DNA from: Cysteiniphilum marinum
GTDB lineage: Bacteria; Pseudomonadota; Gammaproteobacteria; Francisellales; Francisellaceae
Length of the DNA stretch: 64,000 nt
NCBI RefSeq assembly: GCF_014857925.1
Contig: NZ_JACYVZ010000001.1
Coordinates: 235,288-299,287, forward strand
Direction: 5' to 3'
The notes under the pieces were generated by a model. The model was given only the letters and a program-made list of their open reading frames with translations. It did not search any database and was not told the origin of the DNA. A program made the position numbers and the translations under genes. How positions within the stretch are numbered: the first letter of the stretch is position 1; every line of letters starts with the position of its first letter. Positions 38,387 through 47,238 of this stretch are shown here, in pieces.

Positions 38387-40194
38387 TTGTTTATATTCTT
38401 TGCCATTAATGCAGCAAGCATTTGTTTATTGGTGTTTGCATGGTCGATATAGTCTTTGTTCGTGCCATTTTCAAGCCATTCTTGTTTTAGTTTTTTCATG
38501 GATTCAATGTCATGCGCTTTGAAGATATTTACTTTTTGTGTGGCAATATCTTTATCGTCACCGAGCATTATAAGTGCTTCAATAGCCGCTGTACTAGCGG
38601 ACTCAAAGGTCTCTCGAATAACATAATTAGCGCCTGCTTCTTCTAGCTCATAGGCATGGTGCCTATCGCGTGCTCGCGCAATAATTTTGATGTTTTTTTC
38701 ATGTCGTCTAACCATTGCTACAAGCTCTGTTTGACTGTCACGATCATCTAAGGCTGCAACGAAAATAGTTGAATTCATAATGCCTGCTGAGATTAAAACC
38801 TCGGGTAAGAGCGCATTGCCATAATAAGCTGTATTACCATATTTTCTAAAGGTTTCAACCATATCAATATCATAATCAAGAATAACAGGTTCATGTTGGT
38901 TGGCATTTAATACGCGCGCGATAATTTGACCAAAACGACCAGCACCGGCAATAATAATATTGCTTTGATGTGCAATAGTGTCATTAGGCATGTTTTGTTT
39001 ATTTTGATATTTCACGAGGATGACACGTTCATAAATTAAGAAAATTATAGGCGTTAACAGCATCGACAGAATAATGACTAATATGGCAATGCTCACAATA
39101 TAGCTTTGAAATAACCCCAAGGTTAATGCAAATCCCAATAATACAAAGGCAAATTCGCTACCTTGTGCCAAAGATAGGCTAAATAGCCAAAAATCTGTGG
39201 TTTTAAGTCGGTAAACTTTTGCCAATAGTGCTAATATGGTGATTTTTGTACAAATCAGTAATAAAACAGCAACTAAGATATATATCCAGTTTTGAGCGAA
39301 TAAAACAAAATTAATGCTTGCACCAATCGAAATAAAAAATACCCCCATCAATAAGCCTTTAAACGGGGATATTTGGCTTTCAATTTCATGGCGATATTCA
39401 CTTTCGGATAAGATAACACCAGCAATAAAGGTACCCAGTGCCGCAGATAATCCCAGTGATTCCATTGTCAAAGAAACTGCAATAATTAGTAACAATACAA
39501 GAGCTGTAAATAATTCAACCAATTTGGTTTTAGCAACATAGCGAAAAACATACCTTAAAATATATTTGCCAACAAAAATCATCAAAATAATCACGGCTAA
39601 TATTATCAGTGCTTGAACATAACCTGGCAAACTAGCCATAAACCCTAAATGTCTATTTGGTGCACTAGCGTTAGTTGAAGAAATAACAAGCATAGGCAAA
39701 ATAGCAAAGATTGGGATCACTGCGATATCTTGTGAAATGAGCACTGATAGAATTGACTTACCAGCTTTGGTGTTTAACTGCTTTGTTTCTTGTAAGCTTT
39801 GCAAGACAATGGCTGTTGATGATAATGAAAAAATAAGCCCCAAAGCAATGGATGGATATAGCTCAAATCGGAAGATAAAATGTGTGAATAAACTCAAAAG
39901 TATCGTGGTTAACACGATCTGCATGCCACCTAGACCAAGTAACTGTGATTTCATATGCCAGATTTCTTTAGGCTTTAATTCCAAGCCAATTAAAAACATC
40001 ATCATGACAACACCTAATTCCGCAAAGTGTTGGATCGATGATACTTCGGAACCAATCAGACCAAATAAGGGACCAATCAAAATACCTGCTAATAAATAAC
40101 CTAAAACTGATCCTAGTTTAAATTTCTTGGCAATGGGCACAGTGATAATGGCAAAAAATAGAAATAAAGCAGCTTGAGATAGCATTGAGGTCAT
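38383..40194 (-). CDS. CPA2-family monovalent cation:proton antiporter (KefB/KefC/YbaL type)
   Basis: 603 residues. About 12 membrane helices (residues 1-390) form the Na+/H+ exchanger domain, with GYLLAGILIGPLFGLIG early and LSSTAIVLQSL, the helix that carries ion-binding residues. The cytosolic RCK/TrkA-N Rossmann domain begins at about 410 with IIIAGAGRFGQIIARVL. Such proteins export K+ or Na+ in exchange for protons, often gated by glutathione adducts or nucleotides. It ends nose to nose with the second LysR gene. Confidence 0.9.
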   Translation of the reverse strand: MTSMLSQAALFLFFAIITVPIAKKFKLGSVLGYLLAGILIGPLFGLIGSEVSSIQHFAELGVVMMMFLIGLELKPKEIWHMKSQLLGLGGMQIVLTTILLSLFTHFIFRFELYPSIALGLIFSLSSTAIVLQSLQETKQLNTKAGKSILSVLISQDIAVIPIFAILPMLVISSTNASAPNRHLGFMASLPGYVQALIILAVIILMIFVGKYILRYVFRYVAKTKLVELFTALVLLLIIAVSLTMESLGLSAALGTFIAGVILSESEYRHEIESQISPFKGLLMGVFFISIGASINFVLFAQNWIYILVAVLLLICTKITILALLAKVYRLKTTDFWLFSLSLAQGSEFAFVLLGFALTLGLFQSYIVSIAILVIILSMLLTPIIFLIYERVILVKYQNKQNMPNDTIAHQSNIIIAGAGRFGQIIARVLNANQHEPVILDYDIDMVETFRKYGNTAYYGNALLPEVLISAGIMNSTIFVAALDDRDSQTELVAMVRRHEKNIKIIARARDRHHAYELEEAGANYVIRETFESASTAAIEALIMLGDDKDIATQKVNIFKAHDIESMKKLKQEWLENGTNKDYIDHANTNKQMLAALMAKNINN

Positions 40195-40297
40195 ATAGAT
40201 TCTTCCTAAGGTGCATAATTGATACTGAGTATTATTACAGCTTATTTCTGCTAGTGCATTAATTAACTGCTTACAATGCGCAGGGTGGCTATTATGA

Positions 40298-40447
40298 ATG
40301 TTTAGCAGGCTATTAATAGCAGAAGATGATGTTCAGGTGTGACGCCTGCTTAAGCTATATATCTATGACACAGGTGAGTTAACTACCTCGGCACTTAAAT
40401 TTTATCAGCAATTTCAAGCAAATGGATGCAATGTTTTATTGGCATGA
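40298..40447 (+). pseudogene. Remnant of a response-regulator receiver domain
   Basis: Reading from ATG at 40298 gives MFSRLLIAEDDVQV, an in-frame TGA (40340-40342), then RLLKLYIYDTGEL and ALKFYQQFQANGCNVLLA before TGA at 40445-40447. This matches the start of CheY-like receivers: acidic pair EDD, exactly five positions to LLKLY, then the AL-F-N-stretch that leads to the LLLD phosphoacceptor strand. It stops one residue before that Asp. Nothing of the rest of a response regulator remains. The match was made by eye; it could be chance, but spacing and order agree with the family. Confidence 0.45.
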
Positions 40448-40453
40448 TATAAT
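40445..40453 (+). promoter_or_regulatory. Extended -10 promoter of guaA
   Basis: TGATATAAT is a perfect extended -10 (TGnTATAAT). Transcription would begin near 40460, about 30 bp before the guaA ATG at 40492. The -35 region (GATGCA at 40425-40430) is weak, as is usual with extended -10 promoters. It abuts the end of the receiver-domain remnant. Confidence 0.65.
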
Positions 40454-40491
40454 CGCGGGCAGTTTTTAACGTGGTGATGAGTACTTCCTGT

Positions 40492-42042
40492 ATGCAAGAT
40501 ATACATAAGCATAGATTGTTGATTTTAGATTTTGGTTCGCAATATACACAATTGATCGCGCGTCGTGTGCGTGAAATTGGTGTGTATTGTGAGATTTATC
40601 CTTATGATGTTGATGTCAGTTTTATTAAAGATTTTGCTGCCAGTGGCATTATCCTTTCAGGTGGACCTGAGTCAGTTAATGAGTCGGTACATGTTAGAGC
40701 GCCCGAATGTGTGTTTGAATTGAATATCCCTGTACTTGGCATTTGCTATGGTATGCAAACCATGGCACATCAATTCGGTGGTGAAGTTGCCTCATCTGAT
40801 AAACGTGAATTTGGTTATGCCAAGATTGAAATCAGTAAAGCAAATCCTTTGTACGAATCAGTGCCGCAAACTCAAGATGTATGGATGAGCCATGGTGATA
40901 AAGTGGTTGGTCTAGGAGATGAGTTTGAAGTAATTGCATCTTCTGAAAATGCACCGATTGCCGCAATGGCACATAAAGCAAAGCCATATTATGGTGTGCA
41001 ATATCATCCAGAGGTGACGCATTCTGCTTATGGCAAAGAGTTGCTCGAGAACTTTGCCTTTAAAATCTGTGGCTGTGAAGCATTATGGAATCCTGCAAGT
41101 ATTATTGAAGATGCCGTGCAAAAAATTAAAGCGCAAGTTGGATCTGATGAAGTCGTCTTAGGCTTATCAGGTGGTGTTGATTCATCGGTGGTTGCTGCCC
41201 TTTTGCATAAAGCCATTGGCGAGAAGTTGACCTGTGTGTTTGTTGATACTGGATTGTTGCGCTTGCACGAAGGTGATCAAGTCATGCAGACATTTGCTGA
41301 AAATATGCATGTTAATGTTGTGCGTGTGAATGCCGAGGAGAGATTCTTAGCTAAGCTTGAAGGGGTTAATGATCCTGAGAAAAAGCGCAAAATTATCGGT
41401 AATTTGTTTGTTGATATCTTTGATGAAGAATCAGCAAAGCTTAAAAATGCTAAATGGTTAGCGCAAGGAACGATTTATCCTGATGTGATTGAGTCAGCAG
41501 GCAGCAGTAGCGGTAAAGCGCATGTGATTAAGTCACATCATAACGTGGGTGGTTTACCTGAAGATATGAAGCTTGGACTGGTTGAGCCGTTAAGAGAGCT
41601 TTTCAAAGATGAAGTGCGTAAAGTGGGTGTTGAGCTAGGTTTGCCATATCGCATGGTTTATCGTCACCCATTCCCAGGCCCTGGTCTTGGTGTGCGTATC
41701 TTAGGTGAAGTTAAAAAAGATTATGCTGATATCTTGCGTCAAGCCGATGCGATATATATGCAAGAGCTAGAGAAAAGTGGCTATTATGATAAAGTCAGTC
41801 AAGCCTTTGCTGTATTCTTACCGGTGAAATCTGTTGGTGTGATGGGTGATCAGCGTAAGTATGATTATGTCGTTGCCTTAAGAGCGGTTGAGACGATCGA
41901 CTTTATGACTGCGCGTTGGGCGCATTTGCCTTATGATTTGATAGGTCTTATTTCTAATCGGATTGTTAACGAAGTCAAAGGCATATCACGCGTGGTTTAT
42001 GATGTCACAGGCAAACCGCCAGGAACGATTGAGTGGGAATGA
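40492..42042 (+). CDS. guaA: GMP synthase (glutamine-hydrolysing)
   Basis: Converts XMP to GMP using glutamine and ATP, the last step of guanine nucleotide synthesis. 516 residues from this start. The class I amidotransferase domain (about 1-200) has the catalytic Cys in LGICYGMQ and the His/Glu pair in VQYHPEV. The ATP-pyrophosphatase domain has [15 protein letters not shown], and the C-terminal dimerisation domain ends with the typical KPPGTIEWE. The frame is open from a GTG at 40471, but other GuaA proteins start at the [17 protein letters not shown] segment and the promoter lies close, so ATG 40492 is chosen. No guaB is adjacent. Confidence 0.96.
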   Translation: MQDIHKHRLLILDFGSQYTQLIARRVREIGVYCEIYPYDVDVSFIKDFAASGIILSGGPESVNESVHVRAPECVFELNIPVLGICYGMQTMAHQFGGEVASSDKREFGYAKIEISKANPLYESVPQTQDVWMSHGDKVVGLGDEFEVIASSENAPIAAMAHKAKPYYGVQYHPEVTHSAYGKELLENFAFKICGCEALWNPASIIEDAVQKIKAQVGSDEVVLGLSGGVDSSVVAALLHKAIGEKLTCVFVDTGLLRLHEGDQVMQTFAENMHVNVVRVNAEERFLAKLEGVNDPEKKRKIIGNLFVDIFDEESAKLKNAKWLAQGTIYPDVIESAGSSSGKAHVIKSHHNVGGLPEDMKLGLVEPLRELFKDEVRKVGVELGLPYRMVYRHPFPGPGLGVRILGEVKKDYADILRQADAIYMQELEKSGYYDKVSQAFAVFLPVKSVGVMGDQRKYDYVVALRAVETIDFMTARWAHLPYDLIGLISNRIVNEVKGISRVVYDVTGKPPGTIEWE

Positions 42043-42051
42043 TCAAAATAA

Positions 42052-42915
42052 CTAAATAATACTGTGTTGCTGCTTTAAGTTGGTTAACGCCGTTTTTGTT
42101 TTCTTTAAACGCTGAGCTGCACGCTGCTCATTCAATCTTGCGTAGTTATATACCAAAAAGTCGATAATTGTTAACTGCTTTAAGCGATGTGCCATCGGTA
42201 CAAATAATCCGGTATCGACTTGCTTTTTGATATTCAAACGCACGCTTGCTGTTTGATCAACCGGTGAGCCTGGATCAGTGATCGTAATCACTTTTGCACC
42301 ATTGCTACGTGCTAGCTTGCATAGGCTAATCAAGGCTTCTGATTTGCCACTGTTAGAAATGGCAATAATTGCGTCACCTGGTTCCAAAGAGCCTATCGCC
42401 ATTGCCGACATATGCATATCAGGGTAGTAGCCAACTTTTGGCATCATTCTAAAGAGTTTATGGAAGCTATCAAAAGCAGTGCAGTTTGACGCGCCAAAAC
42501 CACAAACAACGACTTTATTAGAGTCAATCAAAATATGTGTCGCTAACTCCAGTTGCTCAGCATCAATTTCACGATCAACATTAGCAATAGCAGCACGTGC
42601 GTATTGGGCAACCTTATCTTTAACAACCGCAGTAGAGTCATCAAGCTTAATATCAATAGATTCATTGATTTTACCAAGGGCTAGCTCCTCAGCAAAGCGA
42701 ATCTTAAACTCTTGAAAACCTTTGCAACCCACCGCACGACAAAAGCGGACAATCGTTGGCTCACTAACACCAATGTTTTGTGCAATTGTAGTGATGTTTA
42801 AAGAAGTCGCTGCATGGCTGTTATCAATGATCCAATTCGCAACTTTTTGTTCAGATTTCCTTAATTTAAACTCCCCATTTTGAAGTTTTTCTAACATTGT
42901 TTCATCATGTCTCAC
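42052..42915 (-). CDS. RpiR/HexR-like transcriptional regulator with SIS domain
   Basis: 287 residues: an HTH_6 domain at about 1-80 (LRKSEQKVANWIID and VSEPTIVRFCRAVGCKGFQEFKI) and a sugar-isomerase (SIS) domain at about 120-260 (VVCGFGASN and ISNSGKSEALI). Length and N-terminus resemble HexR, which senses 2-keto-3-deoxy-6-phosphogluconate and controls central carbon genes. A GTG at 42915 has an AGGGG-like site 9 bp upstream; the ATG at 42897 (MLEKLQNG) fits HexR homology slightly better. No sugar operon adjoins it, so the sugar phosphate it senses is not known. Confidence 0.85.
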   Translation of the reverse strand: MRHDETMLEKLQNGEFKLRKSEQKVANWIIDNSHAATSLNITTIAQNIGVSEPTIVRFCRAVGCKGFQEFKIRFAEELALGKINESIDIKLDDSTAVVKDKVAQYARAAIANVDREIDAEQLELATHILIDSNKVVVCGFGASNCTAFDSFHKLFRMMPKVGYYPDMHMSAMAIGSLEPGDAIIAISNSGKSEALISLCKLARSNGAKVITITDPGSPVDQTASVRLNIKKQVDTGLFVPMAHRLKQLTIIDFLVYNYARLNEQRAAQRLKKTKTALTNLKQQHSII

Positions 42916-43064
42916 GCTTTTGTACCCCTAAGTTGCAGCGGTGTCACTGCATTTCTAGCGTTTAAACGCTATAATTTGCAATGGCATTAAGATTTGCTTA
43001 TAACCATAAAAATTGGGCGCATTATAGCATGGCGTGTAGATAATAAACATGGATCACAGTAAAA

Positions 43065-44132
43065 ATGATAAAACATTTTATATACAACTTATCAAAGAAT
43101 GATCCCGGGGCACATGTGTTGTCTATGGTGATCAAAGTTGGTGCGATTATGATTGTATATTTTTTAATCGCATGGCGCTTTGGACTTGTTTATGAGGTAA
43201 TTATTTGGGTGTTTTATTTTCTGGCATTTGCTGCCATCGTTTGCGCAGTGGGCGATATATATTCACGGCGCAAGATATTTCTATGGTTTTTAGCAGGATT
43301 TGCCTTAGCATTAACTGCCTCTTATTGGCTGTACCCCTATAAGTTATTAAGTTTTACCTTGTTAATTATTTGTGCGTATTATGCCTTTTGGGTAAGGAAA
43401 TATGACCCTATATTTAATCAGTTTCCTGGTTACTTAGTGATTGTATTGGCGATATCATCAATTCAATTACCAGTACTTAAACAAGATTTAATACAGTTAT
43501 ATATTAGTCTACTATGTGTAGGGATCGCCTTTTTTGTACTGGTGCTGATGCTGCGCCCATGGGATACACCAAGGCAGTTATTACGCGTCTTACAGATGCA
43601 TGCGATTTTGCTGCAAAATGAAACACGCTATATCTTACGTATGGCATTTGATGTCAATGCAGATATTTTTGATATAGATAAAACCCAAAAAGAAGTTAAT
43701 AAAAGGCTCATTACTTTACATGATAAAGGTGCTAGCTGGATTATTTTGCCTAAGCGCAAAATTGCTTGGCATAAATGCTATGGGCATTATCACAGTTTAG
43801 TGCAAAATACCTTTCGGTTGATCTTTTTCTACTACACTCTATCCAAAAGAAAATCGGCTATTGCGGAAAATATTATTAAAAAAACGGCAATTAAAGATAT
43901 CGTTTATATGGCAACGAAGCTTGCCGTTTGGGTGTTTTTGATGAATAAAGATGAGGATTTTAAACATCAGTTAAATCAATTTAAAACATATAGCGATCAT
44001 TTTAAACAAGAAGTATTAACAGCATCTAGCTTGAAAGGCTGCCAAGTCCTTGTTTTTGAGATAATACTTATTCTTGAGAGTATGCATAACACTGCGCTAT
44101 CTTTAAGAGAGGTCGTGCATGAGATTAACTAA
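43065..44132 (+). CDS. FUSC-type membrane protein, N-terminal half of a split transporter
   Basis: 355 residues with about six membrane helices in the first 170 residues, then a soluble helical part with MLRPWDTPRQLLRVLQMHA. This is the arrangement of the first half of YccS/FUSC (aromatic-acid efflux type) proteins. The end overlaps the next gene by 14 bp in another frame, with that gene's ATG inside HEIN-stop, so both are translated together. A frameshift of an originally single gene is possible, but both ends look clean. Confidence 0.7.
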   Translation: MIKHFIYNLSKNDPGAHVLSMVIKVGAIMIVYFLIAWRFGLVYEVIIWVFYFLAFAAIVCAVGDIYSRRKIFLWFLAGFALALTASYWLYPYKLLSFTLLIICAYYAFWVRKYDPIFNQFPGYLVIVLAISSIQLPVLKQDLIQLYISLLCVGIAFFVLVLMLRPWDTPRQLLRVLQMHAILLQNETRYILRMAFDVNADIFDIDKTQKEVNKRLITLHDKGASWIILPKRKIAWHKCYGHYHSLVQNTFRLIFFYYTLSKRKSAIAENIIKKTAIKDIVYMATKLAVWVFLMNKDEDFKHQLNQFKTYSDHFKQEVLTASSLKGCQVLVFEIILILESMHNTALSLREVVHEIN

Positions 44133-45039
44133 TTGGTTAAATGCGTTACCGGCGTATAAGTTGTTGGCAATAAGGGTAGCAAGCGCTTGCTTAATTGCAA
44201 TTGTATTAACCGAAGCCATTGGGTTACAACGTAACTATTGGAGTGTTTTGGCAATTATATCCATTAGCATTAGCGTGCATGCCAGAGAGGTTCTACTTCG
44301 TTCTAAAGCCGTTATCGTCAATACGATTTCCGGCTGCTTTATTGGGACGTTTGCTTATTATGTGTTAAATCTTTATGTGCCGTTTTATGTGATTATCACA
44401 GTGATCTTAGTGTTAGCGCTTTATACGCTTTATTTTAGTGTGGTGCATTATGCGGTGGGCGTTTTCTTTAGTAGTATTTTTGTGGTGATGTTTATTGGTA
44501 CTTTATCCTTTTGGGATGTGTCGTTACTTATCGCACGCATATTAGATATTGCAATAGGGGCATTAGTGATTCTGCTAATTAGTAGGCTATTAAAACAGCG
44601 CAATTTAAGAGAAAAATTTTATGCAGAATTTTCATCGGTTTATTTGACGCATAAAGAGATTATTGAAATGTTTTTAATGCAAAGAGAAGGAAAAAACAAG
44701 ACATCAATAGATAAAGAGGAAGGCTTTGATCAGAGTTTGGATAAAGAGATATTAAGGTTGCTTATCGATGAGTTGACATTGCAAGAAAAGCATGTGGTTG
44801 AGAACTTTATCAACACCAAAATAGAACTTAATAAGGTGCAAATCAATATGATTAAGGTGTTGCTGTCAACAATGCGTGAACTTATGTCGGTTTATCACGC
44901 CTTGTTGCTGTTAGATGATCGTCAAAGTAATCAAAAATTACTGCATTTTTGCCGCCAGAAATTAGTGATGTTTTTTGATCTGTTAAAAAATGAGTATGCT
45001 TTACTTGAAAATATAACTAATAACCCATCTAAAAAATAG
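44119..45039 (+). CDS. FUSC-family membrane protein, C-terminal half of a split transporter
   Basis: 306 residues. Five or six membrane helices (about 12-160) include the FUSC_2-like GLQRNYWSVLAIISIS and RILDIAIGALVILLISRLL, then a soluble coiled-coil-rich tail. With the previous gene it rebuilds the membrane-soluble-membrane-soluble layout of one YccS-like protein. Substrates of this family are aromatic carboxylic acids or similar; none can be named here. Confidence 0.75.
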   Translation: MRLTNWLNALPAYKLLAIRVASACLIAIVLTEAIGLQRNYWSVLAIISISISVHAREVLLRSKAVIVNTISGCFIGTFAYYVLNLYVPFYVIITVILVLALYTLYFSVVHYAVGVFFSSIFVVMFIGTLSFWDVSLLIARILDIAIGALVILLISRLLKQRNLREKFYAEFSSVYLTHKEIIEMFLMQREGKNKTSIDKEEGFDQSLDKEILRLLIDELTLQEKHVVENFINTKIELNKVQINMIKVLLSTMRELMSVYHALLLLDDRQSNQKLLHFCRQKLVMFFDLLKNEYALLENITNNPSKK

Positions 45040-45153
45040 TTGATTATGATAGTCTTGTATTTGTGTATCGATACATAATTGCAAAATTGTTTTGTACGTT
45101 GATAAAAAGCATGTTATCGTAACGGCACTTATGCTTAACTTAAATTTTAATTT

Positions 45154-46335
45154 ATGCAATTAAATACACGCTATGGGCAATTTGGGGGCTGTTATGCGCC
45201 AGAGAGTTTGATGCCGATTTTAACAGAGATTGAGAAAGGCTTTATCGCCATTCAACAAGATGAATCCTTTCAGTTAGAATTTAAACGTTTGTTAAAAGAC
45301 TACGCAGGACGCAAAACACCGATTACTTATATACATAACTTATCAGATAAATATGGTGCCAATATTTATCTTAAGCGCGAGGATTTATTGCATGGTGGTG
45401 CGCATAAAACCAATAACACCATTGGGCAGATGCTCTTGGCTAAATACCTTGGCAAAAAGCGTGTTATCGCTGAAACGGGTGCCGGTCAGCATGGTGTGGC
45501 AACGGCAATGACAGGAGCGATGCTTGGGCTTCAAGTTGAGATCTATATGGGGGCTGTAGATATCGCCCGACAAAAGCCTAATCTTGAGCGCATGAAATTA
45601 TTTGGTGCTAAGGTTCACAGCGTGTCATCAGGAAGTGCAACATTGAAAGATGCGATCAATGATGCCATGCGTGATTGGATTACACATGCCGAGGATACCT
45701 ATTATTGCTTTGGTACTGCAGCAGGACCACATCCATTTCCGGCCTTAGTGCGTTACTTCCAAGAGGTTATTGGTAAAGAAGCACGTGCGCAAATGCTTAA
45801 ATTAACCAATGCTTTACCTGATGCAGTTATTGCTTGTGTTGGTGGAGGTAGTAATGCAATTGGACTATTTAGTGGCTTTTTGAGTGATGAGAATGTGGCT
45901 ATTTATGGCGCTGAACCTGCTGGAAAAGGTATTGAAACTGGTGAGCATGCGGCAACGATGAATAAAGGTGAAATAGGTGTGTTCCATGGTATGCAATCAC
46001 TGTTCTTACAAGATAAAGATGGGCAGATCAAAGAGCCTTATTCGATCTCAGCCGGCCTTGACTATCCTGGTATTGGACCTGAGCATGTTTATTTGCAAGA
46101 GAGCAAACGCGTGAGCTATCTTACTATCACTGATGATGAGGCTATTGCGGCATTTGAAGCGTTATCAAAACAAGAAGGTATTATTCCAGCCTTTGAATCA
46201 GCGCATGCATTAGCATTGGCGTTTCAATTGGCGCAATCGCAGTTGAAGGGTAAAACCATTTTGGTCAACTTATCAGGGCGTGGTGACAAAGATTTACAGA
46301 GTTATTTTAGATATAAAGGACTTTCCGATGAGTAA
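45154..46335 (+). CDS. trpB: Tryptophan synthase beta subunit
   Basis: PLP enzyme that condenses indole and serine to tryptophan within the alpha2-beta2 complex. 393 residues. GGCYAPESLMPIL near the N-terminus, the PLP lysine in GGAHKTNNTIGQ (about residue 87), the phosphate-binding GGGSNAIG near 233 and the C-terminal LSGRGDKDLQSY are all present. No clear SD precedes the ATG. The trpA start lies inside its 3' end. trpE, trpG, trpD, trpC and trpF are not in the window. Confidence 0.96.
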   Translation: MQLNTRYGQFGGCYAPESLMPILTEIEKGFIAIQQDESFQLEFKRLLKDYAGRKTPITYIHNLSDKYGANIYLKREDLLHGGAHKTNNTIGQMLLAKYLGKKRVIAETGAGQHGVATAMTGAMLGLQVEIYMGAVDIARQKPNLERMKLFGAKVHSVSSGSATLKDAINDAMRDWITHAEDTYYCFGTAAGPHPFPALVRYFQEVIGKEARAQMLKLTNALPDAVIACVGGGSNAIGLFSGFLSDENVAIYGAEPAGKGIETGEHAATMNKGEIGVFHGMQSLFLQDKDGQIKEPYSISAGLDYPGIGPEHVYLQESKRVSYLTITDDEAIAAFEALSKQEGIIPAFESAHALALAFQLAQSQLKGKTILVNLSGRGDKDLQSYFRYKGLSDE

Positions 46336-47110
46336 TCGATTTGACACATTGTTTAGAAATCACAGCAAAAAAATATTTATGCCATTTTTTACCTTGGGTG
46401 ATCCTAATTTTGATGAAAGCCTACATATCATATCTGCAGCAATTGATAGTGGTATTGAAGCGATTGAACTTGGCTTTCCATTTTCTGATCCAATTGCCGA
46501 TGGTCCAACCAATCAACGCTCAATGGAAAGGGCACTAAAATCAGGCATGACGTTTGATCGCTGTATTGAGATGCTAAGTATTATTCGTCAAAAGTATCCA
46601 GATATCGCAATTGGCTTACTCATTTACTACAACCTTTTATTTAAACAAGGTGAAAGCGCTTATCAGAAACTTTCACAGGTTGGCATCGATGGTGTGGTTT
46701 GTGCTGATTTACCGTTAGAAGAGTCACAAGCGCATGAGGCATTACTTAGGAAGTATAATATTGGTGCGGTACAAATGGTTGCTCCAAACTCATCTGATGA
46801 GCGTGTCAAGCAGTTAGCCAGTCATAGTAGTGCATTTAATTATGTGTTAAGTGGTTTTGGTACCACGGGTGCTAAAAGCGAGATTGCTCTACAAACCATC
46901 GCACGAATCAAGCACGTAAGAGCGTTGATTGATCAACCTATGGTCGTTGGCTTTGGTATTTCAAAACCTGAGCATGTTCACGCAGTATGGCAAGCCGGTG
47001 GTAATGCGGCAATTGTAGGTAGTTACTTTACTTCATTAATTGAGCAGCATTTAGATGATACAACAATAGCAGCTGATAAAATACGTCAGTTTATTAAGGC
47101 ATTGGAGTAA
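46328..47110 (+). CDS. trpA: Tryptophan synthase alpha subunit
   Basis: Cleaves indole-3-glycerol phosphate to indole, which is channelled to TrpB. 260 residues in a TIM barrel with the catalytic Glu in AIELGFPFSDPIADGP (about 49) and Asp in CADLPLEE (about 60), as in TrpA proteins. The ATG at 46328 overlaps the trpB stop by 8 bp, so translation is coupled; a longer open frame from 46280 has no support. A family 2 repeat array follows. Confidence 0.95.
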   Translation: MSNRFDTLFRNHSKKIFMPFFTLGDPNFDESLHIISAAIDSGIEAIELGFPFSDPIADGPTNQRSMERALKSGMTFDRCIEMLSIIRQKYPDIAIGLLIYYNLLFKQGESAYQKLSQVGIDGVVCADLPLEESQAHEALLRKYNIGAVQMVAPNSSDERVKQLASHSSAFNYVLSGFGTTGAKSEIALQTIARIKHVRALIDQPMVVGFGISKPEHVHAVWQAGGNAAIVGSYFTSLIEQHLDDTTIAADKIRQFIKALE

Positions 47111-47119
47111 TCAATAAAT

Positions 47120-47227
47120 GGCTTCGACTGACGCTCAGCCAACGGTTATACCTTTGCCGTTCCCTGAGCGCAGTCGAAGGGAAGGGAAGAAACTAATAGC
47201 TTTGACTAATGATTAGCCAATAGTTAT
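47120..47227. repeat. Family 2 intergenic repeat array between trpA and bioA
   Basis: Copy 1 is GGCTTCGACTGACGCTCAGC plus CAACG (47120-47144). An inverted-type copy TCCCTGAGCGCAGTCGAAGG follows at 47161-47183, and a decayed third copy (TAGCTTTGACTAATGATTAG and CCAATAGTTATA) is at 47197-47227. The CCTGAGCGxAGTCGAAGG core matches 62422-62443 and the array at 63292-63395. It lies between two convergent stop codons. Confidence 0.85.
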
Positions 47228-47238
47228 ACATTGATGCT

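Noticed and set aside
40340..40342. TGA in the receiver-like remnant as a selenocysteine codon
   Set aside because: The reading frame ends before the phosphoacceptor Asp and no SECIS-like hairpin or selenoprotein context is seen; decay is simpler.
45040..45153. Possible TrpR operator or attenuator before trpB
   Set aside because: Only weak symmetry (GTATCGATAC and an imperfect pair near 45100-45130); no leader peptide with Trp codons or terminator hairpin was found.
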